From Deltaproteobacteria bacterium (GTDB taxonomy: Bacteria > Myxococcota_A > UBA9160 > UBA6930), in contig JAJDAP010000108.1 of assembly GCA_029261795.1 (NCBI GenBank), forward strand, positions 20,915-84,914: a stretch of DNA of 64,000 nucleotides. The letters are read 5' to 3'. The translations under genes were made by a program, and so were the position numbers. The notes under the pieces were generated by a model, which was not told the DNA's origin, made no database searches, and saw only the letters and a list, made by a program, of their open reading frames with translations. Position 1 is the first letter of the stretch; every line of letters starts with the position of its first letter. Of the stretch, positions 37,378-47,945 are shown piece by piece.

Positions 37378-40376
37378 ACGAGCCCCGACCCCGGGCACTC
37401 GCGGGTCTCACGGTCTGCTTCTTCCTCTCCGGCCTCGCGGCTCTCGTCTACCAGACGGCATGGACCCGCGAACTGGCCTTCGTATTCGGGACATCAGAGC
37501 TTGCCGTGGCAACGGTGCTCGCCGCCTACATGGCCGGCCTCGCTGCCGGGGCAGCTCTGGCGGGCAGGCTGGCGCCGCGCATTCGTCGGCCGGTCCTCGC
37601 CTACGGTTGGCTGGAACTCGGGGTGGCTGTGGCAGCGCTGCTCGTTCCCGTCGGTCTCGACGGCGCAACCCGGGTCCTGCTCGCGCTCTACGGCGGTGAA
37701 CCGGGTCTCCCGGATGCAAGCCATGCTGGCATCGGCGTCTTCTACGCTGCTGTCGCATTCGGTCTGCTGATGGTGCCAACGCTCTTCATGGGCGCCACGC
37801 TTCCCCTGTTGGTTCGCCACGCCGTAGGCCGCGACGATGAGTTGGGCCAGCAGGTCAGTCGACTCTACGCCTTCAATACCGGGGGTGCGGTCGTGGGGAC
37901 GCTGCTGACAGCGTTCGTGCTGCTGCCACGCTTCGGTCTCGGGCAGACCGTCTGGATCGCGGTCGCCGTGAACGCGACCGTTTTCGGCGTGGCCGCATGG
38001 CTGGCCCGTCAGGTTCCCGCACCGGAAGCCGCGCCCGCGCGCGTATTCACCCCCGCAGCCGGCCGAGGTTGGGTGCTTCCGGCCGTGGCGCTCTCGGGTG
38101 TGGTTTCCTTTACAGGCGAGGTTCTCTGGACCCGATTGCTCTCGCACTTGCTAGGCGGAAGCGTGTACGCCTTCGCGACGATGCTCTCGAGCGTGCTGCT
38201 CGGGATCGCGCTCGGAGCTTCGGTCTCGTCGCGTTGGGCGGACAGCGCGGAACGCGCTGGCCGTGCCTTCGCGGGCGCGCAACTGGGTGCTGGCGTTTTC
38301 TCGGTCCTTGCCTTCCTGGCGGTCGCGGCGCTTCCAGGCGTCCTGCCCCAGAACCTGGATCCGTACGCGGCGCTCGGGTTGGGCGCGATCGTTTGCGCAG
38401 GGATCCTGCTCCCCGGCTCGCTCTGCTTCGGCGCGACGTATCCGTTGGCCGTCCGGGTGCTGGCCTCGTCCGCGGGCGAAGCCGGCCCGGCAAGTGCCCG
38501 GGTCTACACGTGGAACACCGGCGGTGCGATCGTCGGAGCGCTCTCGGCGGCCTACTGGACGCTGCCGGTATTGGGCTTCGAGGGGACTTTGCTATTCGCC
38601 GTCGGATTGAACATGGCGTTGGCGGTGGCAGCGGCCATGGCGATGGGTCCGAGGCGCAGCGTGTTCAGGTTCGCCGGCCTCGCCGCTGCACTGCTCCTCG
38701 CCGTCGTGATGATCCCCCCGCCGGAAGCGCTTCTCCGGCACGGTCCGTTGGGTGGCTCGCAGGGTGTACTACGCGAAGTCCGGGTCGGTCGCAGCGCATC
38801 GGTCACCGTTTCCGAAGCCGGCGGCCGCTTCGATCTGCGGACCAACGGGTTGCCGGAATCCCGCATCCGCACGCCTGCCGCCCCGCCCGGCGAGTTGATG
38901 ATTGCGCGTTGGATGGGCGCACTTCCGAGCGTGTTGCGGCCCTCGACGCGGAGTCTGGTGGTCGTCGGACTCGGCGGCGGCGTCTCGCTCGAACGGGTTC
39001 CGGCCGCGGTCGAAGAGATTCACGTCATCGAACTGGAAGCCGAGGTGGTTGCCGCGAACCGTTCGCTCGCTGCTTCGCGGGCGATCGATCCGCTTTCCGA
39101 CCCGCGCGTCTCCATCCATGAGAACGATGCCCGGAGTGCGTTGTTGCTGAGCGGCGATCACTTCGATGCCGTGGTCGCCCAGGCCTCGCATCCCTGGACA
39201 GCCGGTTCGGCGCATCTCTACACCCGCGAGTTCTTCGGCCTCGTGGCCTCACGACTTCGGCCAGGGGGCGTCTTCATCCAGTGGATGGGCGCGACCTATG
39301 TGAACGAGCCCTTGCTGCGCACGCTGGTCGCGACGTTGGTCGACACCTGGCCCCACGTTCGGGTCTATCAGCCCTACAGCGAGAGCTTCCTGTTCGTGGC
39401 GTCGGATCAGCCGTTCGCGCCGAGTTCCGAGGTCGACGCCTTCCATGCCCGAGACCCGGTTTCGGCCCGCGGCGTGGGTCTGGTTCGCGCCGATGATCTC
39501 GATGTGGCCCTCTACCTGGGCGACGAGGACGCGCCAATCTTCGCCGCCGGGGCCGAGCTGTGTACCGACGATCGGAACCTGCTGCAGATGCGTTCGCCGT
39601 TCGTACGTGGAAGTTCGAACTCGATCGCTGCGCTGGGAGCGCCCGGGACAGGCGTGACGCATCCGGCGACCCTCGGTCGCCTCCGTTCCTTGCTCGACCG
39701 TGCCAGCGTCTCCGAAGCCAGCGAACTTGCGGAGCGGGTGCCAGGCAAGGATCGCGCTGTTGCCAAGGCGCTGGGCGCCGTGGCCCTGCGGCGGTTCGCG
39801 CCCGCAAGGCGTGCCGTGCGACAAGCCCTCGAGGCGAACCCCGAGCGACCCGAGGCGCGCGCGTCGGCCTACCTGCTCGCCGCCTTGCAGGCGTCCGAGG
39901 CGATCGAAATCAGCCCGCCCTACCGCGACGCGGAAGCCGCCATCGCCGCCGCTCTCGTCGCCCGCGATGCGGACTCGCTCGAGACATTCAGGGGCCTGGA
40001 CGACCAACTCGCCGGCATCGCATGGGGTGATCCACTCCACCGCGCAGCACTCGAGCTGCGCATCGTTGCCCGAGCGCGCGGCGGTGAGGCCGCCGGAATC
40101 CTGTCGCTCGTCGACGAAGCACTGCCCGTCTATCGGGTCGATGCGGGCCTGTTGCTCCATCGAGCCCGAGCGGCGGCGGCGCTTGGGGAGACGGAAACCC
40201 TGTTGAGTTCCCTCGAAGCGCTGACGAGCCCGGGGGGCAGCCGAAAGGCCAACATTTCGGATCTTCTCCAGCTGCGCAGCATTCTCGAGAGCGCCGACCT
40301 GCCGCCTGAAGCCCAGGACCGGGCGCACGCGCTGAATGAGCACGTGTCGCGGTTGCTGACCAATCAACGGTCCTAG
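37374..40376 (+). CDS. Membrane protein fused to spermidine synthase-like domain, with C-terminal helical/TPR-like region
   Basis: N-terminal TM half (LAALVYQTAWTRELAFVFGTSELAVATVLAAYMAGLAAGA) and methyltransferase-fold half (VVVGLGGGVSLERVP, LYTREFFGLVASRLRPGGVFIQWM); ATGA overlap. Confidence 0.85.
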   Translation: MNEPRPRALAGLTVCFFLSGLAALVYQTAWTRELAFVFGTSELAVATVLAAYMAGLAAGAALAGRLAPRIRRPVLAYGWLELGVAVAALLVPVGLDGATRVLLALYGGEPGLPDASHAGIGVFYAAVAFGLLMVPTLFMGATLPLLVRHAVGRDDELGQQVSRLYAFNTGGAVVGTLLTAFVLLPRFGLGQTVWIAVAVNATVFGVAAWLARQVPAPEAAPARVFTPAAGRGWVLPAVALSGVVSFTGEVLWTRLLSHLLGGSVYAFATMLSSVLLGIALGASVSSRWADSAERAGRAFAGAQLGAGVFSVLAFLAVAALPGVLPQNLDPYAALGLGAIVCAGILLPGSLCFGATYPLAVRVLASSAGEAGPASARVYTWNTGGAIVGALSAAYWTLPVLGFEGTLLFAVGLNMALAVAAAMAMGPRRSVFRFAGLAAALLLAVVMIPPPEALLRHGPLGGSQGVLREVRVGRSASVTVSEAGGRFDLRTNGLPESRIRTPAAPPGELMIARWMGALPSVLRPSTRSLVVVGLGGGVSLERVPAAVEEIHVIELEAEVVAANRSLAASRAIDPLSDPRVSIHENDARSALLLSGDHFDAVVAQASHPWTAGSAHLYTREFFGLVASRLRPGGVFIQWMGATYVNEPLLRTLVATLVDTWPHVRVYQPYSESFLFVASDQPFAPSSEVDAFHARDPVSARGVGLVRADDLDVALYLGDEDAPIFAAGAELCTDDRNLLQMRSPFVRGSSNSIAALGAPGTGVTHPATLGRLRSLLDRASVSEASELAERVPGKDRAVAKALGAVALRRFAPARRAVRQALEANPERPEARASAYLLAALQASEAIEISPPYRDAEAAIAAALVARDADSLETFRGLDDQLAGIAWGDPLHRAALELRIVARARGGEAAGILSLVDEALPVYRVDAGLLLHRARAAAALGETETLLSSLEALTSPGGSRKANISDLLQLRSILESADLPPEAQDRAHALNEHVSRLLTNQRS

Positions 40377-40444
40377 TCCGACCTGGGGCCGGACCCCTTG
40401 TCCCGATCCGCCGACGCTTCCGCGATGGGTCCTAGACTCCGGGC

Positions 40445-41854
40445 GTGAGGATCGATCACGCCGAAATTCCCGGGGTTGGCAGCGGTTGTGTGCGGATCGC
40501 GGGCGGTCGGATCACCGAACTCGCGCCGCGGCTCGAAGCGATCCCGGGCGAGCCGTTCCTCGACGCAGACGGGGGCGCCTTGCTGCCGGGGCTTCACGAT
40601 CACCACCTCCACCTGTTGGCGATGGCGGCAGCGTTCGAGTCCGTGGCCTGCGGTCCGCCCAAGGTTCGAGACGCGGCGGGACTGCGCGCCGCATTGATGG
40701 CGGCGAGACCCGGCCATGACGGCTGGGTCCGGGGCGTCGACTATCATGAGAGCGTCGCCGGCCCACTCGACCGCGTACGCCTCGATGCGATGGGGCCGGA
40801 CCTTCCGCTGCGCATCCAACACCGGACCGGCGCCCTCTGGGTCGTGAATGCGGCCGGGCTCGCGGCGTTGGGTGTCGGTGCCGCCAGCTCCGACGAGCCG
40901 GAAGGTCTGGAGCGCGATTCGGCCGGGCGCGCCACGGGTCGGCTGTTCCGTTCGGACCTGTGGCTCCGCGAGCGGATCGGTGGGCTCGCTCCGCCGCTCG
41001 ATCGCGTCGGCCGCGCGCTCGCCCGCGCTGGCGTTACCGGCGTCACCGACGCGACCCCACACAACGGACCCGGCGAGGTGGCGCTCATCTCGCGTGAAGT
41101 CGAACGCGGCGCCTTGCCCCAGCACGTACAGTGGATGGGCGGTGTATCGCTGCCCGACGCGCCAGACGGCACCACCTGCTGGCGCAAGCTCGTGCTCGAT
41201 GAGCGCACGCTAAGGGCACCGCACGCGCTCGCTTTGGATATCGCAGGCGCCCACGATGCGGGGCGCCCGGTGGCGATTCACTGTGTCACCCGAGCCGAGT
41301 TGGTGGTCGCCTGCGCGGCGATCGAGCAAGCCGGCGCGGACCCGCGGGATCGGATCGAGCACGCTTCGGTGGCACCGCCGGATACCCTTACATGGTTGGC
41401 GCGCCTCGGCATCACGGTGGTGACCCAGCCCGGCTTCGTCTACGAGCGCGGCGATCGTTACCGCATCGACGTCGACCCGAACGACCGCGCTTGGCTCTAT
41501 CGATGCGCCGGCTTCGATCGCGCGGGAGTGCCGCTAGGCGCCGGAAGCGATGCGCCCTACGGCGCCCCGGACCCCTGGCGTGCCATGCAAGCGGCAGTGG
41601 ATCGCCGAACGATGGCCGGCGCAGCCCTGGGCGAGGCGGAAGCCATCACGCCGGAACGCGCGCTCTCGCTCTTTACCAGCGCGCCGGACCAGCCGGGAGG
41701 TGCGCCGCGAACGCTCGGTATCGGCAGCGTCGCGGATCTCTGCCTCCTCGATGCGCCCTGGTCGCGGGCGCGAGAGCGCCTCGCGAGCGACAGCGTGAGG
41801 GCAACGTTCCGCGCCGGCCGCTGCATCTGGGATGCGGACTCGCCCGCTTCCTGA
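40445..41854 (+). CDS. Amidohydrolase family protein (YtcJ-like)
   Basis: GLHDHHLHL, HCVTRAELV, RIEHASVA, GSDAPYGAPDPWRAMQAAVDRR. GTG start. Confidence 0.88.
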   Translation: MRIDHAEIPGVGSGCVRIAGGRITELAPRLEAIPGEPFLDADGGALLPGLHDHHLHLLAMAAAFESVACGPPKVRDAAGLRAALMAARPGHDGWVRGVDYHESVAGPLDRVRLDAMGPDLPLRIQHRTGALWVVNAAGLAALGVGAASSDEPEGLERDSAGRATGRLFRSDLWLRERIGGLAPPLDRVGRALARAGVTGVTDATPHNGPGEVALISREVERGALPQHVQWMGGVSLPDAPDGTTCWRKLVLDERTLRAPHALALDIAGAHDAGRPVAIHCVTRAELVVACAAIEQAGADPRDRIEHASVAPPDTLTWLARLGITVVTQPGFVYERGDRYRIDVDPNDRAWLYRCAGFDRAGVPLGAGSDAPYGAPDPWRAMQAAVDRRTMAGAALGEAEAITPERALSLFTSAPDQPGGAPRTLGIGSVADLCLLDAPWSRARERLASDSVRATFRAGRCIWDADSPAS

Positions 41855-41924
41855 CGCGCGGGAGCGGCGTTACCCTGACTCAGCCTGTGGCCTGCCCCAG
41901 CGCCACGAAGAAGTTGGAGTCGAG

Positions 41925-43205
41925 ATGTCGCCCACGCCGATGGCCAAGATGCCCGAGCCCGATCTCGAGTACCTGCCGATCCCGAAATCCCGCTACACGA
42001 GCGCCGAGTTCGCCGCGCTCGAGTGGGAGCGGATGTGGACGAAGGTCTGGTTGATGGCGGGCCGTGCCAGCGACATTCCCGAACCCGGCGACTATTTCAG
42101 CTTCGAGATCGGCAGTGAATCCGTGTTGGTGGTTCGCCAGCGCGATGGTTCGATCGCGGCGCGATACAACGTCTGCATGCATCGGGGCAATCGCTTGCGC
42201 GAACCCGGCCGCGGCCATGCCGAGGAATTCCGTTGTCTCTTTCACGGCTGGCGCTACGGCATCGACGGCACCCTGGAAGGCGCTCTCGACCCCGAGTGCT
42301 TCAAGCAAGGGGTCCCGACCGATCAGCTCAGCCTGCGGCCGGTGCGCTGCGAGAGCTGGGGTGGCTTCGTCTTCGTCTCGTTGAATCCGGAGGTGGGTCC
42401 GCTGCGGGATTACCTCGGTGTCATCCCGGAGCATCTCGATCCGTACGGTTTCGAGAACTGGAAGGTCGCCTACGACTGCACCATCGAGATCGAGTGCAAC
42501 TGGAAGACCTGCGTCGACGCGTTCAACGAGGCCTATCATCTCTCGTCTACCCACGCCTGGACCGTCGCCTTCAGCGACGACGTTCGTACCGTCTACGATT
42601 GCTACGACAAGCACACGCGCATGATCTTCCCCGAGCTCCAGGCGAGCCCGCGTTTCGCGCCGCCCGGAACGCTGACCGAAGAGATCAAGGAGATGTTCCT
42701 GAAGCGGGTGGGGGTGGATGTCGAGAACTTCGAGGGCGATTCGGATGCCGCGCGAGAGGCCTACGCCGAGGCAATTCACAAGATGGCGCCGATGCTAGGC
42801 GCGGATCTTGGCGACCTGAATCTGTCGCAGATGTGCGATGACTTCCACTACACGATCTTCCCGAACGTCACCTTCAACACACATAGCCTGTTCGTCTGGG
42901 TCTTCACGCACCGCCCGCATCCAACGGACCCGAATCGCATGTATTTCGATTTCATCAACTTGATGAACGCACCAGCCCAGGAGATTCCGCGGCCCGAGAA
43001 GGAGTTCTACTCCACCGCGAACGGCGACACCCTCGACGGCAAGTGCGAGGGAGGCGAACTGTTGGACGAGGATCTCTATAACCTGCCACGAATCCAACGC
43101 GGAATGAACTCGGCCGCTTTCGAGAACCTTCACCTCGGGACCCAGGAGGTCCGCATCCTGCACCATCAGAACACGTTGATGGGCTACATCGAGGGCAATG
43201 GATGA
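41925..43205 (+). CDS. Rieske aromatic-ring-hydroxylating oxygenase, alpha subunit
   Basis: Rieske CMHRGNRL...CLFHGWRYG; non-heme iron region DAFNEAYHLSSTH. Confidence 0.93.
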   Translation: MSPTPMAKMPEPDLEYLPIPKSRYTSAEFAALEWERMWTKVWLMAGRASDIPEPGDYFSFEIGSESVLVVRQRDGSIAARYNVCMHRGNRLREPGRGHAEEFRCLFHGWRYGIDGTLEGALDPECFKQGVPTDQLSLRPVRCESWGGFVFVSLNPEVGPLRDYLGVIPEHLDPYGFENWKVAYDCTIEIECNWKTCVDAFNEAYHLSSTHAWTVAFSDDVRTVYDCYDKHTRMIFPELQASPRFAPPGTLTEEIKEMFLKRVGVDVENFEGDSDAAREAYAEAIHKMAPMLGADLGDLNLSQMCDDFHYTIFPNVTFNTHSLFVWVFTHRPHPTDPNRMYFDFINLMNAPAQEIPRPEKEFYSTANGDTLDGKCEGGELLDEDLYNLPRIQRGMNSAAFENLHLGTQEVRILHHQNTLMGYIEGNG

Positions 43206-43555
43206 GCGACGCGGCCGCCGTCGACGGGGTGCTGGTCTGGCGTGTCATTCCGGTTTCCTTCCCGGCGGAAGGTCGGACTTGCGACTTCGAGATCGAAGGC
43301 ATCCGCCTGCTGCTGTGCAACGCGCTCGGGAATCCCTATGTCCTGCACGACGAGTGCCCTCACGAGCGCGTTCCGCTCGCTGGCGGGCGGCTCGAAGGAA
43401 CGGTGCTCGAGTGTCCACTCCACGGCGGAAAGGTGGACGTGCGGGACGGCGCAGTCGTCGAGCGCCCGATTCGAAAGCGGGCGACATGCTATGCGGTTCG
43501 GATCGGCGAACGCGGACTGGAAGTCGCATTGCCTGCCCACGATCCCGCGGCCTAG
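43202..43555 (+). CDS. Rieske [2Fe-2S] ferredoxin
   Basis: CPHERVPLAGGRLEGTVLECPLHGG (CxH...CxxH); ATGA overlap with oxygenase. Confidence 0.9.
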   Translation: MSDAAAVDGVLVWRVIPVSFPAEGRTCDFEIEGIRLLLCNALGNPYVLHDECPHERVPLAGGRLEGTVLECPLHGGKVDVRDGAVVERPIRKRATCYAVRIGERGLEVALPAHDPAA

Positions 43556-43844
43556 GTACGCGTTGAACTCGTGTTGAACATCCTCGAGCGGGAGGGAGGA
43601 CTCGGGGGAGCCATGTGTGCCAGCGCCAGCGGGTTCCGTCGTCGTACTCGATGCCGTGCTCCTGGCTGAACCAGTTCAGGCCATCCGTGCCTCTGGGAAG
43701 GCCGTCCGTCAAGACAGTGCCTGCGATGACGGCGGTCTGGGCCTCGTCTTGCCACAGGTAGTGGTTGCCCAGATTTACGAGCATCAACAGCGCCGAACCG
43801 GCCAGCAGGGCCGCGAGAATGGTGCGATCGGCCCCGCTGGTCAT
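43552..43844 (-). pseudogene. ArnT/GT39-like membrane glycosyltransferase remnant
   Basis: MTSGADRTILAALLAGSALLMLVNLGNHYLWQDEAQTAVIAGTVLTDGLPRGTDGLNWFSQEHGIEYDDGTRWRWHTWLP resembles the N-terminus of an ArnT-like glycosyltransferase, then breaks off; a +1 frame then reaches a stop at 43552. Confidence 0.65.
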
Positions 43845-45361
43845 CCCTCGGAAACCGACGACGCCGGCCGGAGGAGCCTCCGCAGACGGAGGCCGGACAG
43901 GGCGAGGATGGCGAGCCAGGCCGCGGCCAGACCGGCGGCCACGCTCGGTGCTCCTGCGAAGCCCCGCCACCCGACGGCCAGCTTCAAGACCCACGGCGAG
44001 AATTGCCCCTCGACCACGGTGTTGGCGTAGCCCACCAGCGGACTCATCGCGGGATCGAACAAGAAGCCGAGCTGTGGCTCGAATTCCAGATAGCCGAGCG
44101 ACTGGATGGCCGAGCCCCAGTTTCCGACCAGGAGAAGGAGTTGGATCCCGGCTCCGACGGCCAGTGTGCCGATCCAGACCAGGCGCGCCGTCTTGCCTGG
44201 CGCCGAATCCAGCCACGGACCGATGCCTAACATTAGAAGAGGTGTGGCGACGAACAGGTAGCGTGGGCCTGGCGCGGAGTAGAGCCCGGACCAGATCTTG
44301 AACTTGGCGCAGAAGAAGAGAAAGCTGAGGCTGATCCCGAGCGCGGCGAGTGCCGCTACGCGCCGCGTTCGCAGGAGGCGCGGGAACACCGCGCAGGCGA
44401 CCAGCAGCGGAGGCGAATAGAGAAAGACGCTGGTGCTCGGGCTGATCAGGAAGCCCGCCAGGCCTTCGGCAAGGGGCGTGGAGAACAACTGCCACTGCGA
44501 AACCATCGGCGACGCGAACCAGGTCCCCCACTTCGCGTGGTTCACCCCGGCATGGATCGCTACCGCAATGAAGAACGGCAACAGGATGAAGGGGGCATCG
44601 CGAAGGAAGGCGCGTGCGCAATCCGCGAGGTTCTCGGTGCGGTGGACCCGCGTCAGGCCAAAGGCCAGAGTCAGTGCCAGGCCGGCACCCGCGATCAGCG
44701 CCGGGACCCGAACCAGAAGGATGGCCGACGCCAGGCTGCAGCCGAGTAGCAACTGTCCTCGCCGGCCGCTGCGCGACCACGAGAGCAGGGCCAGCAAGGA
44801 GCCCAGGATCAGGATCGCTTCGGTCGTGTGCCGAAGGAAGTAGGCGGACATCGGAGCCACATAGGTCGTACACCCGAGCGCGAGTGCGGCCACCGCAGAG
44901 GAGCGCAACGAAACACCGAGGGCGCGCTCGAACCAGAAGAAGACCACGACCAGCAGCGCACTCGCGACCACGCCGTAGAACGAGGTCGTCAGGATCTCGA
45001 GGGTTCCACCGAAGCGCAGCGGACCCGCGCCCCCGGGAGGCCCCGCAGCAACGGCCGCCCAGTCGTCGGGAAGTGCCGCGCGCGACAACGCACCCACGCC
45101 GTAGAAGGGAAGGGCGAGTATGGACTGTCCGATCGCGAAGTGGTTGTAGCTGGCACCATCGGCACCCAGGAACACGTGGCGACCTGGCGGTACGGAGAGG
45201 CGACCGAGCAGATAGATCGAGCGCGTCGTTTCGAAGACGCCGATCTCGTCGGTTCCCTTGAAGCTCCCGTGGTGAAAACCGCCGTAGAGAACCACGAAGA
45301 AGACGGCCAAGGCACCAGCGACACGGCGATCATGGCCGCCGGGAGCGGAACGGGCGCGCAT
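43841..45361 (-). CDS. Polytopic membrane protein, glycosyltransferase-39/mannosyltransferase-like
   Basis: About 12 TM segments; N-terminal GTDEIGVFETTRSIYLLG; overlaps the next remnant's ATG. Confidence 0.65.
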   Translation of the reverse strand: MRARSAPGGHDRRVAGALAVFFVVLYGGFHHGSFKGTDEIGVFETTRSIYLLGRLSVPPGRHVFLGADGASYNHFAIGQSILALPFYGVGALSRAALPDDWAAVAAGPPGGAGPLRFGGTLEILTTSFYGVVASALLVVVFFWFERALGVSLRSSAVAALALGCTTYVAPMSAYFLRHTTEAILILGSLLALLSWSRSGRRGQLLLGCSLASAILLVRVPALIAGAGLALTLAFGLTRVHRTENLADCARAFLRDAPFILLPFFIAVAIHAGVNHAKWGTWFASPMVSQWQLFSTPLAEGLAGFLISPSTSVFLYSPPLLVACAVFPRLLRTRRVAALAALGISLSFLFFCAKFKIWSGLYSAPGPRYLFVATPLLMLGIGPWLDSAPGKTARLVWIGTLAVGAGIQLLLLVGNWGSAIQSLGYLEFEPQLGFLFDPAMSPLVGYANTVVEGQFSPWVLKLAVGWRGFAGAPSVAAGLAAAWLAILALSGLRLRRLLRPASSVSEG

Positions 45362-45398
45362 TCGTCAAGTATACTGGAGCGCGTTCTGGAGGTGGACC

Positions 45399-47138
45399 AT
45401 GCACGATCTGATCGTTCGCGGCGGCACGATCGTCGATGGAACCGGCGCCGCTCCCTTCAAGGGCGACGTGGCGATCCGCAACGGAATCATCGTCGAAGTC
45501 GGACGGGTGACCGAAGCCGACAGCGAAGAGATCGACGCGACCGGAAAGCTCGTCACGCCCGGTTTCGTCGACGTGCACACGCACTATGACGGCCAGGCGA
45601 CCTGGGATCCGGTTCTCACGCCGACGGCGTGGCACGGAGTGACCACCTTGGTGATGGGCAATTGCGGCGTCGGCTTCGCGCCGGTACGTCCGGGCCAGGA
45701 GGAATACCTGATCCAGTTGATGGAGGGTGTCGAGGACATTCCGGGGACGGCCCTGCACGAGGGGATCCAGTGGGGCTGGGAGAGCTTCCCGGATTACCTC
45801 GATGCACTCGACGAGTTGAAGTGGACGATGGATGTCGGGACCCAGGTGCCCCACGGTGCCGTGCGGACCTACGTGATGGGCGACCGCGGCGCGAAGAACG
45901 AGCCGGCGACGGCCGAAGACATCGCCGAGCAGGCACGGTTGGTAAAGGAGGGCATCGCGGCCGGCGCGCTCGGGTTCTCGATGTCTCGCACGATCGTGCA
46001 CCGCGCGGTCGACGGCGAAGTGGTGCCTGGGACCCATGCTGCCGAAGACGAGATCTTCGGCATTTCCCGGGTGTTAGGCGAGCTCGGGCAGGGCATCGTC
46101 GAGCTCGCGCCCGCGGGTGTCCAGGGTGAGGACATGTCGGCACCGGAGAAGGAAATCGACTGGATGGCGCGGCTCTCGGCCGAGATCGGTCGCCCGGTCT
46201 CGTTCGCGCTGGTGCAGCACGACATCGCGCCGGACCACTGGTCGCGGCTCCTGTCGTTGTGCGACGAAGCCGGCGAGCGCCATGGTGCGATCCTGCGCCC
46301 CCAGGTCGGCGCGCGCCCGAGTACGCTGCTGATCGGACATCAGACCTTCTCGCCCTTCACCTTCCGGCCGAGCTACATGCAACTGCGCTCGCTGGATTTC
46401 GAAGCGCGCATCGAACGTTTGCGCGACCCGGCGCTGCGGGCCAGCATCCTCGCCGAGGAGTCGACCTATCCGGTGCCCCAGCTCAAGGTCGTGGTCGACA
46501 TGATCGCGAACGGGCTCGACAAGATCTTCCGCCTGGGCAACCCGCCGGATTACGAGCCGCCGCCGGAACAGAGCGTGAAGTGCCAGGCCGAAGCGAACGG
46601 GACCGACGCCTACGCGCTGCTCTACGACTGGATGCTCGAGATGGAAGGCAAGCAGCTCCTGATGCTGACGTTGCTGAACTACAGCGGCCTCGATCTCGAG
46701 CCGGTACGCGCCATGCTGCAGCATCCACGCAGCGCCTTCGGGCTCGGAGACGGCGGCGCTCATTGCGGCGCGATCTGCGATGCCAGCATGCCGACTTCGC
46801 TGCTGGCCCACTGGGCGCGCGACCGGACGCGTGGCCCGAAGCTGCCCATCGAGTTCGTGGTTGCCAAGATGACCCGCGACACCGCCGACCTCTACGGGCT
46901 GAACGATCGCGGCATACTCGCGCCGGGCATGAAGGGCGACCTCAACGTGATCGACTTCGATGCATTGGGTCTCGAGATTCCCGAACTCGTGCACGATCTG
47001 CCTGCTGGCGCCGGTCGCCTGATCCAGCGCGCGACCGGCTATCTCGCCACGGTGGTCAGCGGAGAGGTGACGTTTCGGGATGGAAAGCACACGGGTGCAC
47101 TTCCCGGGCGTCTCGTGCGCGGGCCACAAACCGCCTGA
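45399..47138 (+). CDS. N-acyl-D-amino-acid deacylase family amidohydrolase
   Basis: [60 protein letters not shown]. Confidence 0.92.
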   Translation: MHDLIVRGGTIVDGTGAAPFKGDVAIRNGIIVEVGRVTEADSEEIDATGKLVTPGFVDVHTHYDGQATWDPVLTPTAWHGVTTLVMGNCGVGFAPVRPGQEEYLIQLMEGVEDIPGTALHEGIQWGWESFPDYLDALDELKWTMDVGTQVPHGAVRTYVMGDRGAKNEPATAEDIAEQARLVKEGIAAGALGFSMSRTIVHRAVDGEVVPGTHAAEDEIFGISRVLGELGQGIVELAPAGVQGEDMSAPEKEIDWMARLSAEIGRPVSFALVQHDIAPDHWSRLLSLCDEAGERHGAILRPQVGARPSTLLIGHQTFSPFTFRPSYMQLRSLDFEARIERLRDPALRASILAEESTYPVPQLKVVVDMIANGLDKIFRLGNPPDYEPPPEQSVKCQAEANGTDAYALLYDWMLEMEGKQLLMLTLLNYSGLDLEPVRAMLQHPRSAFGLGDGGAHCGAICDASMPTSLLAHWARDRTRGPKLPIEFVVAKMTRDTADLYGLNDRGILAPGMKGDLNVIDFDALGLEIPELVHDLPAGAGRLIQRATGYLATVVSGEVTFRDGKHTGALPGRLVRGPQTA

Positions 47139-47219
47139 GAGGCCGCGGCGCGCCTCCCAACGCGGTAGGGGCTCAATCGAGCGCGCGGGCCCGCCGATCA
47201 GGGCTGCCGGGGGAACGGC

Positions 47220-47410
47220 ATGCAGATCCTGGATGGGCGCCGAGGGCCTGATCCAATGGGAGATGTCGAAGCGTCGGGTCTCGCTAGGTCTCAGCGACCC
47301 GGTACTTTCGAACCGCTTCCTGATGTGGGGATTCTTCGGGCTCTCGACGACGCTGATGGTGGCGGTCCCGTTCGCGCTCCACCTGAACCGGATCTCGGCT
47401 GCGACCAGGA
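47220..47410 (+). pseudogene. Membrane-protein remnant
   Basis: Frame fragment WMGAEGLIQWEMSKRRVSLGLSDPVLSNRFLMWGFFGLSTTLMVAVPFALHL looks like the tail of a membrane protein without an upstream body. Confidence 0.4.
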
Positions 47411-47483
47411 ACGGATCGCGCGCACGAGGGCTTCGGCCAGCTAGCATCCCTGGACCCCGGTCTCGCGGGGTTGTGGAGGATCC

Positions 47484-47926
47484 ATGCTGACCTCGTGCTT
47501 GCCGAGTCCGGCGCGATCGTCGAGTACGTGACGGAACGCTACGGCGGGGGACGCCTGGCTCCCGCGATCGGGGATGCCCAGCGTGGTCCCTATCTCCAGT
47601 GGTTCCACTACTGCGAAGCCACCGCCGGCGCCGCGATGAGTCCGGTGATCTTTCACACGCGCTACGTCGCGGATTCCGGCGAGCGGGGTGACCTCATCGA
47701 GGTGTGGACCCACCGGTCTCGAATGGCCCTGCGCCCGGTGGAAGCGTATCTGGGCGACCGGACCTGGCTGCTGGGCGACGAATTCAGCGCAGCCGATATC
47801 ATGCTGGGCTATACGATCGCGGTCGCCGAGATCTTCGGAGTTCTCGACGAGCAGTTTCCAGGGCTGAAGGCGTACTTCGGGCGGTTGGCCGCCCGACCGG
47901 CATTCAAATGGGCGGTCGCCGACTAG
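47484..47926 (+). pseudogene. Glutathione S-transferase, N-terminal thioredoxin domain mostly deleted
   Basis: GST sequence begins at DLVLAESGAIVEYVTERYGGG and continues to RPAFKWAVAD; an RBS-ATG (ggaggatccATG) sits 4 nt before it but out of frame. Confidence 0.7.
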
Positions 47927-47945
47927 CATCACGGGGAGTAAGCCG

